From: Streptococcus suis
GTDB taxonomy: Bacteria > Bacillota > Bacilli > Lactobacillales > Streptococcaceae
NCBI GenBank assembly: GCA_024583055.1
Contig: CP102146.1
Location: 1-26,193 of the forward strand
Direction: 5' to 3'
DNA: 26,193 bases
Shown: piece by piece, positions 1-7,331 of the stretch
Position numbering within the stretch: position 1 is the first letter of the stretch
Layout of the letters: the number at the start of each line of letters is the position of its first letter
The notes under the pieces: model-generated
The model's database searches: none
The model's input: the letters and a program-made list of their open reading frames with translations, nothing else
Told to the model about the DNA's origin: nothing
Position numbers and translations under genes: made by a program

Positions 1-398
1 AAATTCCCTTATAACTTTAATATTGATTAACGTCCTGCGTGATTGATATATTTTAACACCCGTTTCCTCCTATTTATTTACGCTCTAGTCATTCAATATT
101 TCATACTAATAGTCTGCCATATTTTTAAAATCAAAAAAATCACGATTAAAAAACCGTGACCTCCTCTGAGATAATCGCAAAATTCTAGGTTTGCGTGTTT
201 AGCGCACCCTTTGATTGCGCTAAACACGCTGGCATACTGCCCGAAAATACAAAACTCAATCGTTTTGATTTTCTCCTGGTCTCGACACTTCGTGCCGACG
301 TCTGCAAACCGCACAGACGAATGCTCACCGAAACTCGCTATATCAAAAATGGATCTCCAAACCATTTTTGATATTCCCCAATATACTACTCTTATAAA
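1..398. other. Noncoding left end with a cluster of strong hairpins
   Basis: I see no convincing gene here. Between about 185 and 380 there are stacked perfect inverted repeats: 14-bp arms at 193-206 and 216-229 (GTTTAGCGCA core), 6-bp arms at 299-304 and 314-319 (CGTCTG), and 13-bp arms at 340-352 and 362-374 (ATCAAAAATGG core). All three have 9-nt loops. A weaker imperfect hairpin (GAAAAT..AAAAC with GTTTT..ATTTTC) lies at about 242-272. A reading frame at 93-365 (minus) runs through these repeats but has no family resemblance. The element could be a structured RNA, a single-strand initiation site or a degenerate mobile element. Sequence alone does not decide between these. Confidence 0.6.
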
Positions 399-1526
399 CT
401 ACTTCTCCTGATGAGTTTTTAACACTTTAAAAACAACTCCTAGTGAAAACATAAGCAGTACTACACCCAGGCGGAAAAGAGTCAAAGAAACCGTATCACC
501 TGTATTTGGCAAAGTTTTCGCTGTTTTAACAGTATCAGTTGAGCGACTGGTGTCAGGAATAATATGCAACTTAGTCTGCTCTACTTTTTCAGTTGCAACC
601 ATTTGCACCGGATTAGACGATGCTTGAACTACAACCTCACTATTCTTAGTTTGAGCAGTTGCAACTGTAGTGGTTTCGTTTTGTTTCTCAAGTTCAGCGA
701 CTGTCAAATTAGCTGAAATGTCTGTAAGTGTTGAATTAGAAACTGTTGTTACTGTCGGTTCAGGCTGCTTCTCACTCTCCACAATTACTTTTTCAGATTC
801 CAACTTCTCTTCTACTTTTTCCTCTACATCAGGCTGTACAGCTTGTTCTTCCGAATTGTCAGCTCCTTGTATACCTTCTGGCTGTTGAGCAGAAGATTGA
901 CCAAGATACAAGTGATCATAAAGTTGTTTAGCTGTCACTCCTCCGCCAACCCAACCTGAAACTAGTTGGCCATTTTTAACATAAATAACCGTTGGTGTTC
1001 CTGGAATACCTACTGTTTGAAATAAAAATTCTTTGGCTGAATCATCAAAATCTGCACCATCTGTATCATAATACTCCAACTTATTATCAATAAGTTGATT
1101 TAATTCCTTTAATTCTGGAGAAAATTGACGGCAGTAATAACATGTCTCACGACCGAAATAAATTGTATGTTCCAGACCATCTTCGGTAAATGTCTGTCGA
1201 ACATCTTCAATACTAATTTTTTGGAAATCTGCCACATTTACAGCATATTCTTCAGATGTAATTTCCGCAGGTTCTTCTTCTGTAACCTCACTATTAGCTG
1301 GTTCAGCAACTGCCGTAGAATCATCAGCATCTCCCACAGAAACCACCTTTTTAGCTGTTACTTCAACATTTTCTTCAGAGCTAGGTACCGTGGATTCTAC
1401 CACGGCTACTGAGGAGTTTGAAGTTTGGCTATTCTCCTCATTTTCCTCTGCTAAAACTGTGTTTGTCCCAATCATAGCAAATATAGCTGTACTTAACAAT
1501 AATGTCTTAAATAAATTTTTCTTCAC
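399..1526 (-). CDS. Cell-wall-anchored thioredoxin-like bacteriocin accessory protein
   Basis: A 375-residue secreted protein. Residues 1-26 are a signal peptide (basic MKKNLFK, hydrophobic stretch, ending VLA). An acidic Ser/Thr/Val-rich linker follows. A thioredoxin-fold domain at about 95-215 has the redox motif CYYC (C129/C132) and a cis-Pro-like GIPGTPT segment. A second low-complexity Glu/Thr region leads to a sortase signal, LPNTG at 339-343, then a hydrophobic stretch and a basic tail. The thioredoxin part resembles bacteriocin transport accessory (Bta) proteins, which are normally much shorter and not wall-anchored. It lies 55 bp downstream of two bacteriocin genes and probably shares their transcript. 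A plausible role is disulfide handling of exported peptides (the 2430-2663 precursor has two Cys) or self-protection. That role is inferred. The start has an AGGAG site. Confidence 0.85.
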   Translation of the reverse strand: MKKNLFKTLLLSTAIFAMIGTNTVLAEENEENSQTSNSSVAVVESTVPSSEENVEVTAKKVVSVGDADDSTAVAEPANSEVTEEEPAEITSEEYAVNVADFQKISIEDVRQTFTEDGLEHTIYFGRETCYYCRQFSPELKELNQLIDNKLEYYDTDGADFDDSAKEFLFQTVGIPGTPTVIYVKNGQLVSGWVGGGVTAKQLYDHLYLGQSSAQQPEGIQGADNSEEQAVQPDVEEKVEEKLESEKVIVESEKQPEPTVTTVSNSTLTDISANLTVAELEKQNETTTVATAQTKNSEVVVQASSNPVQMVATEKVEQTKLHIIPDTSRSTDTVKTAKTLPNTGDTVSLTLFRLGVVLLMFSLGVVFKVLKTHQEK

Positions 1527-1581
1527 TTCGAATCTCCTCGCTTAGCTCTATCCCCAGTTGTAGTTCATAATTTCTTAGTAT

Positions 1582-1719
1582 TTACTTACGTTTTTTAGGT
1601 TTCGCCGAATTAAAAATCTCATAGATAACTCCTTGAATAAAGTCACCTACCCCACCTCCATTAATATTTTTTAATGTATCAGTATTCAATTCTTTAAATT
1701 TAGTTGTATTATTCATCAT
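1582..1719 (-). CDS. Double-glycine-leader bacteriocin-like peptide (second of a pair)
   Basis: A 45-residue precursor: 22-residue leader ending LKNINGG, then a 23-residue mature peptide starting GVGDFIQGVIYEIF and ending in a basic PKKRK tail. I chose the start at 1719 over an upstream in-frame ATG at 1827, because GGAGG at the 3' end of the preceding gene sits 8 nt before it and the longer frame merely overlaps that gene. The gene follows 1721-1849 with almost no gap. Two small peptides under one promoter suggests a two-peptide (class IIb) bacteriocin, which is an inference. It matches no named family that I recognise. Confidence 0.85.
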   Translation of the reverse strand: MMNNTTKFKELNTDTLKNINGGGVGDFIQGVIYEIFNSAKPKKRK

Positions 1720-1720
1720 T

Positions 1721-1849
1721 CTAACGTCCTCCAAAAAAATATTTGATAATACGTACAAAGTTGCGACCTGCATTAAAATCTTCTTCCCTGCTTCCGCCAC
1801 CAACTGTATTGACAAGTGTTTTTTCATCTAACTTTTTAAACTGTTTCAT
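1721..1849 (-). CDS. Double-glycine-leader bacteriocin-like peptide (first of a pair)
   Basis: A 42-residue precursor. The 18-residue leader is MKQFKKLDEKTLVNTVGG, the expected C39-peptidase substrate pattern with hydrophobic residues at -4, -7, -12 and -15. The 24-residue mature part begins GSREEDFNAGRNFVRIIKYF. It is preceded by AAAGGAG and follows the pheromone-type promoter at 1893-1962. The AGRNFVR segment resembles TGRDFGR in the 6829-7020 peptide and TGRALR in 21096-21260, so these may be one broad family. Confidence 0.85.
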   Translation of the reverse strand: MKQFKKLDEKTLVNTVGGGSREEDFNAGRNFVRIIKYFFGGR

Positions 1850-1892
1850 TATGTTCTCCTTTATTTAAAATATTTATTTTCTTTACATGTAC

Positions 1893-1962
1893 AGTATATA
1901 AAAATAATATAGCTATTTCATCATCTAAGTCATGAACTGTCGTTATTTTGTAATGAATGACC
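1893..1962 (-). promoter_or_regulatory. Pheromone-responsive promoter 1 (LytTR operator and -10)
   Basis: Reading the plus strand, ATGAACTGTC and ATGAATGACC are direct repeats exactly 21 bp apart inside 1930-1962. The -10 (TATACT on the minus strand, 1893-1898) lies 31 bp away, followed by TGTACATGTAAAG. There is no good -35 box, as expected for an activator-dependent ComE/BlpR-type promoter. It drives the pair at 1582-1849 and probably 399-1526. Confidence 0.8.
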
Positions 1963-2132
1963 ATTTTTCAATAAAATAAATCTAATATCGAATAAGGTAG
2001 CAAGCACAGTAAGTGGGTACCCACTTACGATAAAATTAACGAAGCAGACGCTTTTTCGTTATATTTTATTTGTTAGAGGGAACCCTAAGACCCAAAATCT
2101 AATCCCTTATGTAGTTCAATTAGTCAATAAGA
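1963..2132. other. Noncoding stretch with nested palindromes
   Basis: No gene found. It holds a perfect 20-bp palindrome at 2009-2028 (half-site GTAAGTGGGT, centre GGTACC), an AACGAA/TTCGTT inverted repeat at about 2038-2060, and an imperfect TTAGAGGG/CCCTAA palindrome at about 2074-2090. Function unknown; possibly a protein-binding site or remnant of a deleted element between two bacteriocin units. Confidence 0.5.
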
Positions 2133-2179
2133 AAAGCACTCCTGGCATTAAATTAATATCTAACCCCTGGGAGTGCTTT
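2133..2179. terminator. Stem-loop terminator after the 2267-2663 unit
   Basis: Arms AAAGCACTCC (2133-2142) and GGAGTGCTTT (2170-2179) enclose a long loop. T-rich runs flank both sides, the stronger one on the plus strand. It most likely ends minus-strand transcription from the 2430-2663 bacteriocin and its immunity gene. Confidence 0.6.
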
Positions 2180-2266
2180 AGTTTTTTTCTTTTAAACCCT
2201 AATACATTATCAAACTAACTATTTTTATAGCAAATTCATCCTCATATCATAAAAATAGGTAACAAA

Positions 2267-2452
2267 CTATTTAGAATTTTTCTTAATAAACTCTATCAAG
2301 AAAACTAAAAGAATTGGCAAGCTTGAAGATACAAACAAAATAAATCTCAATTCACTCGATAATCCTAGGTTAAACAACCAGATTATCCCTAATAAGTAAA
2401 GTACGATACCGATGAATGAAATTATTATTTTAACGGCAGAAGGTAGCTGCAC
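2267..2452 (-). CDS. Putative two-helix bacteriocin immunity protein
   Basis: A 61-residue membrane protein with two predicted helices (about 6-30 and 36-54) and a basic C-terminus KKNSK. The start codon is GTG, inside the 3' end of the bacteriocin gene (23-bp overlap, different frame). An excellent AGGAGGAGG ribosome site lies 8 nt upstream and is formed by the glycine codons of the bacteriocin. The size, topology and position directly after a bacteriocin gene fit an immunity protein. No named family recognised. Confidence 0.75.
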   Translation of the reverse strand: MQLPSAVKIIISFIGIVLYLLGIIWLFNLGLSSELRFILFVSSSLPILLVFLIEFIKKNSK

Positions 2453-2663
2453 CAGTTAGACCTCCTCCTAATGTTAGGGCACCTACTCCAGCAATAGCAA
2501 CCCATCCTACTGGATTAGTCATTGCAGCCACAGCTAATAAACCAGTCCCAAAACCAGTTGCGGCACCACCTCCAACTCCCCAAGCACATACATTTCCACC
2601 TTCAACGGCTGCAAGCATGTCAAGGTTAAGTGTCTCAAATCGTTCCATTGCATTTGTATTCAT
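2430..2663 (-). CDS. Class II bacteriocin precursor, glycine-rich, two cysteines
   Basis: A 77-residue precursor with a 23-residue leader ending MLAAVEGG and a 54-residue mature peptide. The mature part is rich in Gly/Ala with GxxxG motifs and carries NVCAWG at its start and TFCR at its end, so one disulfide could join the termini. The AMTNPVGWVA segment matches AMATSPIGWAA in the 8767-9000 peptide and is typical of BlpM/N/U-like unmodified bacteriocins. An AAAAGGAGG site precedes the ATG, and the operator promoter at 2726-2793 drives it. The immunity gene overlaps its end. Confidence 0.88.
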   Translation of the reverse strand: MNTNAMERFETLNLDMLAAVEGGNVCAWGVGGGAATGFGTGLLAVAAMTNPVGWVAIAGVGALTLGGGLTGAATFCR

Positions 2664-2725
2664 TTGAATACCTCCTTTTTATATTTTTCTTTTTTATATT
2701 ATCTAGTTGCAACCTTGATAAGTTT

Positions 2726-2793
2726 AGTATACAAGAATGTTTCCTATTTTTTCGTTCAAGTCATGAAATGGCATTATTTAGTAATGAACAGCC
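2726..2793 (-). promoter_or_regulatory. Pheromone-responsive promoter 2
   Basis: Direct repeats ATGAAATGG (from 2763) and ATGAACAGCC (from 2784) are 21 bp apart. The -10 is TATACT on the minus strand (2726-2731), about 30 bp from the operator. Unlike most sister promoters it lacks the TGTACATGTAAA stretch after the -10. Confidence 0.78.
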
Positions 2794-2856
2794 GTTTTTT
2801 ACCATTGGCGACAAAAAAGAAACCAAATCTACAAATTCGATTTCTTCCTGTGTTAT

Positions 2857-4218
2857 TTAATTTAAAAATTTATCCAGATAATAGTCCAAATATGTTTTCT
2901 CTCCAGTTACTACAACGATTTCTCCAGATGTACCATATTTCAGAACCTGGGTTTCCTTATCCGAAAGTTTTACCTCTGAAACAACCTTAAAGTAGCTGCC
3001 TGTTTCTGTCTTAGTGGCATTACTATCTATACTTGAGATTTTTGAAATAAGAGTTAGTTCTTTATTGGATGAATCCTGGGTTTTAAACTTAATCTTGTCT
3101 CCTACTTTAAGGCTGGAAATATCACTAGAAGGAATATAAGTCTCAATCAAAACTTTCTTCTCATCTGCAATAATTGGATATATTTGAGCAATCAATGTTC
3201 CTTCTGGAATCAATTCTGCATTAAGGACCTCATTGTTCATATGAACAATTCCAGCAACAGTAGACACAATTTCAGTATCTGAAAGAGTATTATTTTGGAC
3301 CTCCAATCCATTCTCCAACTCATTAATTTTTTGTTCCAGAGCTGTTAGTTCTTGACTTGCTTCTGAAATTTTTTGAGATTGTAGAGAAGAAAGTTGGCTA
3401 TCTAAGCTAGAATTGTAGGATTGCTGAACACCAGCACTAGAATATTGGATTTGATAACTAGATAATTCTGACTGAAATTGCTGGATTTGTGAATCAATCT
3501 GAGTAATCGTTTGATTCTTTAGAGTATCCTTTTCAATATCACTCGTTAATGTCCCAGATTGTGAAATATAGGTAGTATACAATGAATACCCTTGGTTCGT
3601 ACTATCAATTGATGTTCCTGTTGAAATAGCACTCTTTAACGCTTGATAATCAGATATTTTACCTGATAGTTCATTGATTAAGCTACCAATTGTATTTTGA
3701 GTATTCGTTGATGCTGCGTTCTGTGAAGCAATTGTTCCATTCTGTTGTGAAACACTACTTTCTAGTGTTTGTCGTTGATTCAAGTAATCCTCAAACCTAC
3801 GATAGTAACCAAATGTATCTGTTTCTGGAAACTGACTAGTAGTTGTCTCATAGCTCAATTTTAATAGCTCAAGCTGCTCTTTTTGTTTTTGCAGTAAACT
3901 CAACTGATCTTCAGAGTTATCTTGTTGCAACGTCTCATTTGTAGAATCGTACTTGATCAAGACATCACCAATATTAACTACGAGATTTTCCTTCAGTGAA
4001 TTTAAAATAATCTTGTTACTGCTGGTTGATTGAACCTGGGCTAATACTTTTACTGGCTCTACAGTAGCAGCACTTTTAAGAGTGATTTCTTTTTTAAAGA
4101 ATGCCAAAAATACAACCAAGAAAACCATCAAAGCAAATACTGGAAGGATCAATTTGCTTGAAAAATTATGATACCGTTTTTGATAAAATTCCGAACTTTC
4201 TAGTAATTCTTCGTACAT
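2857..4218 (-). CDS. blpB: Bacteriocin/pheromone export accessory protein (ComB/BlpB type)
   Basis: A 453-residue membrane-fusion-like protein. The N-terminus (SEFYQKRYHNFSSKLILP) precedes one membrane helix at about 23-41. A long coiled-coil region rich in Gln/Ser follows (about 90-310, with the ComB-like SQQNGTIASQNAAS), then a C-terminal barrel region ending YLDYYLDKFLN. These stretches match streptococcal ComB/BlpB proteins as I remember them, with the coiled-coil and C-terminus closer to ComB. It works with the C39 ABC transporter to carry double-glycine peptides across the envelope. It follows the transporter gene after 9 nt, so the two form one operon. Confidence 0.93.
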   Translation of the reverse strand: MYEELLESSEFYQKRYHNFSSKLILPVFALMVFLVVFLAFFKKEITLKSAATVEPVKVLAQVQSTSSNKIILNSLKENLVVNIGDVLIKYDSTNETLQQDNSEDQLSLLQKQKEQLELLKLSYETTTSQFPETDTFGYYRRFEDYLNQRQTLESSVSQQNGTIASQNAASTNTQNTIGSLINELSGKISDYQALKSAISTGTSIDSTNQGYSLYTTYISQSGTLTSDIEKDTLKNQTITQIDSQIQQFQSELSSYQIQYSSAGVQQSYNSSLDSQLSSLQSQKISEASQELTALEQKINELENGLEVQNNTLSDTEIVSTVAGIVHMNNEVLNAELIPEGTLIAQIYPIIADEKKVLIETYIPSSDISSLKVGDKIKFKTQDSSNKELTLISKISSIDSNATKTETGSYFKVVSEVKLSDKETQVLKYGTSGEIVVVTGEKTYLDYYLDKFLN

Positions 4219-4227
4219 GATTCCCTC

Positions 4228-6378
4228 CTAACTATTTACTAAATGAGCATAAAATCCTTGTTTCTGAAGCAAATCTTGATGAGCTCCTTCTTCAATAATT
4301 TTGCCTTTATCCAGGACAACGATATGCTCCGTTCTCTCAGAAATTGTTAATCTATGAGCAATGAAAATCAATGTCTTATCTAATTGCATAAGATTATCTA
4401 TGATTTTCTTCTCAGTCAATACATCTAAGCTACTGGTTGCCTCATCCAAAATCAATACTGGAGAATCCGTCAATAAGGCTCTAGCCAAGGCAATCCTCTG
4501 ACGCTGACCGCCTGAAATACCAACACCATCTGACGTTAATTCTGTTTGATAGTTCAATGGCATAGATTCTATATCGGACTTGATTTCTGCGATTTGAACA
4601 GCTCTAAAAATATCTTCCTGAGTCGTTCCCTCTTTTGCTCCTAGCAAAAGATTATCCAGGATAGTACCATTAAAAACATACGGCTGTTGTGGTAGATAAT
4701 TGATATATCTTCGAAGACTTTCTTTGTTAATGTCTTCTAGGTTCACATCATCTAATAAAATCTCTCCCTTTGATGGACTAAAGAAGTTAACAAGCATCTT
4801 GGCTAATGTAGTTTTTCCTGAACCTGAAATGCCTACAAATGACACCTTACTACCTGCTTTCAATGTGAGATTAATGTCACTAAGAACATCTCTACCATAT
4901 CCATACTTATAGCTGACACTGTTGAAGGTTAGATTCCCTTTGAAATGACTCAAATCATGAACTGTTTTTTGTTCTTCAAACTCAGATTTTACCAGGTATA
5001 CTTCATTTAGGCGGTTATTAGCAACTTTAGCAGTTTGTAACTTCGTCTGAAGGTTAATAATATTTTCCAGAGGGTTTGTGAAGTAAACCAATAGAGAGTT
5101 ATAGGTAATAAGCTGCCCCAAAGTCATCTTATTATCCATAACAAGATTTGCTCCCATCCATAATACCGCAACATTCAACAATAACTGAGCCAATTTTTTT
5201 AGCGTTTTCTGAATACTCTCAGCTCTACCGTAAGCAAATGACTTCTTCAAATAATCGACAAATTCCTTATCAATCTTTTGATAACGTTGTCGTTCACTTG
5301 TTAAGGACTTGATTGTCTCAATACCGTTAATGTCTTCAATGATTGAAGATGATAGGACCGCATTAGATTCCATTGTTTCTTGATTCATTCTTTCAAATGG
5401 TTTCATGAAAGATAGGATAATCACGGTATAGATTGGCAATGCAAGTAAGCTAATGAAAAATAGGTTAATGTTTTGAGAAAACAAAACAATTGAAACAATG
5501 ATGATAATCGAAACATCTAAGAAAACCGATAAAATCGTACTTGCTAAAGCATCGATGATTGAATTAGCATCAGTGAAACGTGAAACGATTTCCCCTGTTC
5601 TTCTTGTTGCAAAGAAAGACATCGGCAAGTGAAAAACATGCTTGATATAAGACAAAATAACATCAATTGATAATCTCTGCCCCAGGACCAATAATAAGTA
5701 CTCTTGAGCATAAGAAATCAGTTGTTGAAGAATATAGACGATAACTAATCCAACTGACACAATGCTTAGAGTATTTTTTACCTGTTCAGGAATATAGGTA
5801 TCTATAATCGATTGTAGATAGTATGAACCAACAATATTGATTATAGTCACTATAAGAGTGGCAATGACAATATTTAATATCAGTCCCTTCTGTCTAGCAA
5901 GGATAGGGACAAAAGACAATAAGCTATCTTTCTTTTCTTTGTGAACCTTATAGCTCGGAGTTGGAGCGATGAAAATTGAAACTCCTGTCCATTCCTCTTC
6001 AAACTGCTCACGTGGCATTTTCTTCAGTTTCACAGTTGGATCTGGGTCAGCGATATGAATTGATTTCTTATCACAGCCTGTTACCACGTAATAGTGCATC
6101 AAATTCCCATTTTTGACTACATGAGCAATAAAAGGATAGATGATGTCCTCATCAAAAAGAGTCATATCTGCACGGATTGCTCGAGTTTCAAATCCTTCAC
6201 CTTCAGCAACTTTGACCAATCCAAAAGCTGTTGTTCCCTCTTGCGTAGTCTTCGCCAACTCACGCAAAGTAGCCAACGAATAATATGACCCATAGAAACC
6301 AAAAACCATTGCCAGAGAGGCAACACCGCAGTCCCTAGTATCTACTTGAGCACGATAATGTTTCTTCTTAAAACGCAT
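4228..6378 (-). CDS. blpA: Peptide-cleaving bacteriocin/pheromone ABC exporter (ComA/BlpA type)
   Basis: A full-length 716-residue exporter. The N-terminal C39 peptidase has the catalytic triad Cys17 (QVDTRDCG), His95 (NLMHYYVV) and Asp111 (ADPD). Six membrane helices follow (about 160-450), with the family segment SFFATRRTGEIVSRFTDA. The ATPase domain has Walker A GISGSGKTT, signature SGGQRQR, Walker B VLILDEATSS and the switch His in FIAHRLT. It cleaves after double-glycine leaders and exports the mature peptides. It is the only intact exporter in the window, so it presumably serves all the bacteriocin precursors and the pheromone. A strong GAGGAGG site precedes the ATG. The frame is intact, whereas blpA is often frameshifted in pneumococci. 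Confidence 0.95.
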   Translation of the reverse strand: MRFKKKHYRAQVDTRDCGVASLAMVFGFYGSYYSLATLRELAKTTQEGTTAFGLVKVAEGEGFETRAIRADMTLFDEDIIYPFIAHVVKNGNLMHYYVVTGCDKKSIHIADPDPTVKLKKMPREQFEEEWTGVSIFIAPTPSYKVHKEKKDSLLSFVPILARQKGLILNIVIATLIVTIINIVGSYYLQSIIDTYIPEQVKNTLSIVSVGLVIVYILQQLISYAQEYLLLVLGQRLSIDVILSYIKHVFHLPMSFFATRRTGEIVSRFTDANSIIDALASTILSVFLDVSIIIIVSIVLFSQNINLFFISLLALPIYTVIILSFMKPFERMNQETMESNAVLSSSIIEDINGIETIKSLTSERQRYQKIDKEFVDYLKKSFAYGRAESIQKTLKKLAQLLLNVAVLWMGANLVMDNKMTLGQLITYNSLLVYFTNPLENIINLQTKLQTAKVANNRLNEVYLVKSEFEEQKTVHDLSHFKGNLTFNSVSYKYGYGRDVLSDINLTLKAGSKVSFVGISGSGKTTLAKMLVNFFSPSKGEILLDDVNLEDINKESLRRYINYLPQQPYVFNGTILDNLLLGAKEGTTQEDIFRAVQIAEIKSDIESMPLNYQTELTSDGVGISGGQRQRIALARALLTDSPVLILDEATSSLDVLTEKKIIDNLMQLDKTLIFIAHRLTISERTEHIVVLDKGKIIEEGAHQDLLQKQGFYAHLVNS

Positions 6379-6404
6379 ATAACCTCCTCTTGGTTTACAT
6401 ATCT

Positions 6405-6436
6405 ATTATCATACACTATTTCTACTGATTTGAAAA
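6405..6436 (-). promoter_or_regulatory. Possible constitutive promoter of the exporter operon
   Basis: On the minus strand, TATGATAAT lies about 30 nt before the exporter start, with a weak TTTTCA 17 bp upstream. No 21-bp LytTR repeat is visible here, unlike at the bacteriocin promoters. The exporter may be expressed at a basal level, or by weak readthrough from the upstream unit. Confidence 0.4.
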
Positions 6437-6444
6437 TGACACAA

Positions 6445-6474
6445 CAGAAAAAAGCTGAGATTCAGCCTTTTCTG
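6445..6474 (-). terminator. Terminator of the 6484-7547 bacteriocin unit
   Basis: An imperfect hairpin of CAGAAAA..GCTGA with TCAGC..TTTTCTG and a T-rich 3' side, placed 10 bp after the last gene of the unit and before the exporter promoter. Confidence 0.65.
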
Positions 6475-6483
6475 CATTTATAA

Positions 6484-6645
6484 TCATTTGATAAGTGCAT
6501 TTACAATACTTCTACCAAAATCATTCCCCGTATCATATACTGCTTTAAAAAATTGAGGGTAAACGGTACATAAGAGAATAACAACCACTGCTGTAAATAT
6601 AACAGTCTTATGATCTTGAACAAAATTAATTACTTCATTTAACAT
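6484..6645 (-). CDS. Leaderless membrane peptide resembling the tail of its neighbour bacteriocin
   Basis: A 53-residue peptide with no double-glycine leader: a short polar N-terminus (MLNEVINFVQDHK), one membrane helix at about 14-30, then AVYDTGNDFGRSIVNALIK. I chose the start at 6645, served by AAAGGA in the previous gene; an upstream extension to 6693 would only overlap that gene. Its last 17 residues differ from the end of the bacteriocin at 6829-7020 (QTGRDFGRSIVNAAIK) at three or four positions. As the last gene of the unit it is a good candidate for immunity, perhaps by imitating the bacteriocin helix. It could instead be a leaderless bacteriocin. Confidence 0.75.
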   Translation of the reverse strand: MLNEVINFVQDHKTVIFTAVVVILLCTVYPQFFKAVYDTGNDFGRSIVNALIK

Positions 6646-6646
6646 T

Positions 6647-6811
6647 TTATCGATGTCCTTTCTTACGTGCATACTCGTCAGCTCCACCAGCAATAGCTCC
6701 TAAAATAAACGGAGATGAAATCAAAGCAACTACCCCAAAAACTATACCTCCGCCTTGTACTTCTTGTAATTCATTTTTATCAATTGTTTGAAATTTATTA
6801 AGTTCTTTCAT
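6647..6811 (-). CDS. Double-glycine-leader bacteriocin-like peptide
   Basis: A 54-residue precursor: 21-residue leader ending ELQEVQGG, 33-residue mature peptide with a hydrophobic GIVFGVVALISSPFILG half, then GAIAGG and a charged tail ARKKGHR. Its TAA stop lies one base before the ATG of the leaderless membrane gene, so the two are translationally linked. It is preceded by GGAG. Possibly the partner of the 6829-7020 peptide in a two-peptide bacteriocin. Confidence 0.82.
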   Translation of the reverse strand: MKELNKFQTIDKNELQEVQGGGIVFGVVALISSPFILGAIAGGADEYARKKGHR

Positions 6812-6828
6812 AGATAATTTCTCCTACC

Positions 6829-7020
6829 TTATTTAATTGCTGCATTTACGATACTACGACCAAAATCACGACCTGTCTGATAAAGAACATTCCATGTTCC
6901 GCTTACAAATCGACCAATATCTTCAAAAATTCCGACTCCCCCCTCACAATTGAGTAATTCATATTCTGAAAGTGCTACAAAGTTCGTATTCATATTATCC
7001 ATTGTTTCAAATTTAGTCAT
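6829..7020 (-). CDS. Double-glycine-leader bacteriocin with GxxxG tail
   Basis: A 63-residue precursor. The 28-residue leader (MTKFETMDNMNTNF, ending LLNCEGG) belongs to the same leader type as 17909, 19588 and 21096. The 35-residue mature part is amphipathic: VGIFEDIGRFVSGTWNVLY, then QTGRDFGRSIVNAAIK, with a GxxxG motif (GRDFG). It is preceded by AAAGGAG. The tail matches the leaderless peptide at 6484-6645. Confidence 0.87.
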   Translation of the reverse strand: MTKFETMDNMNTNFVALSEYELLNCEGGVGIFEDIGRFVSGTWNVLYQTGRDFGRSIVNAAIK

Positions 7021-7096
7021 ATTATTTTCTCCTTTATGTATTATTTTGTTCTAAATTATGAGCTATGCATTAATTTTTTATGATTTGTTCTAGATT

Positions 7097-7159
7097 TTAA
7101 ATGAAAATAATCACTGTTGGTAAAAACGCAACCTTTAAAAGATATAACATATGCGACAT
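7097..7159 (-). CDS. Possible 20-residue hydrophobic peptide
   Basis: MSHMLYLLKVAFLPTVIIFI, a single predicted membrane helix, preceded by AAGGTGGG about 8 nt before the chosen ATG (another ATG lies 6 nt upstream). It sits in the gap between the peptide pair at 7196-7475 and the bacteriocin at 6829-7020, where an immunity gene would be expected. There is no family match and it is very short, so coding status is uncertain. Confidence 0.4.
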   Translation of the reverse strand: MSHMLYLLKVAFLPTVIIFI

Positions 7160-7195
7160 ATCCATCACCCACCTTCTTTATTTATTTTTTAAAAT

Positions 7196-7321
7196 TTATT
7201 TCAATGTTTTAATAAGCCATTCTGCAATCTTCTTCGACCAAGTGACTGGTAATGGAATTAAAATGCTCCCACCATTTGTATTTTTAAGTTCTGATTGACT
7301 TAAAGTTTTAAATTTATTCAT
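7196..7321 (-). CDS. Double-glycine-leader peptide of the KIAxWL type
   Basis: A 41-residue precursor. The leader MNKFKTLSQSELKNTNGG is followed by 23 residues beginning SILIPLPVTW and ending KKIAEWLIKTLK. The 18835-18954 gene encodes the same type (leader ending LKNTNGG, core PKIAKWLTGFFK). In both places it directly follows a PRIYLPG-type gene. The recurring pairing suggests a two-peptide bacteriocin. It is preceded by AGGAGG. Confidence 0.85.
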   Translation of the reverse strand: MNKFKTLSQSELKNTNGGSILIPLPVTWSKKIAEWLIKTLK

Positions 7322-7331
7322 CTGATTCCTC

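Noticed and set aside
93..365. Minus-strand 90-codon ORF at the left end
   Set aside because: It runs straight through perfect inverted repeats, has no ribosome site and no family-like pattern. The nucleotide structure explains the open frame better.
1582..1827. 81-residue version of the second bacteriocin starting at 1827
   Set aside because: The upstream part overlaps the first bacteriocin gene in another frame. A clear ribosome site marks the start at 1719 and gives a normal-length leader.
6378..6440. LytTR operator in front of the exporter
   Set aside because: I searched for two repeats 21 bp apart on both strands and found none resembling the other ten sites.
7101..7298. Plus-strand 65-codon ORF
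   Set aside because: Antisense shadow of the KIAxWL peptide gene and its flank, with no ribosome site.
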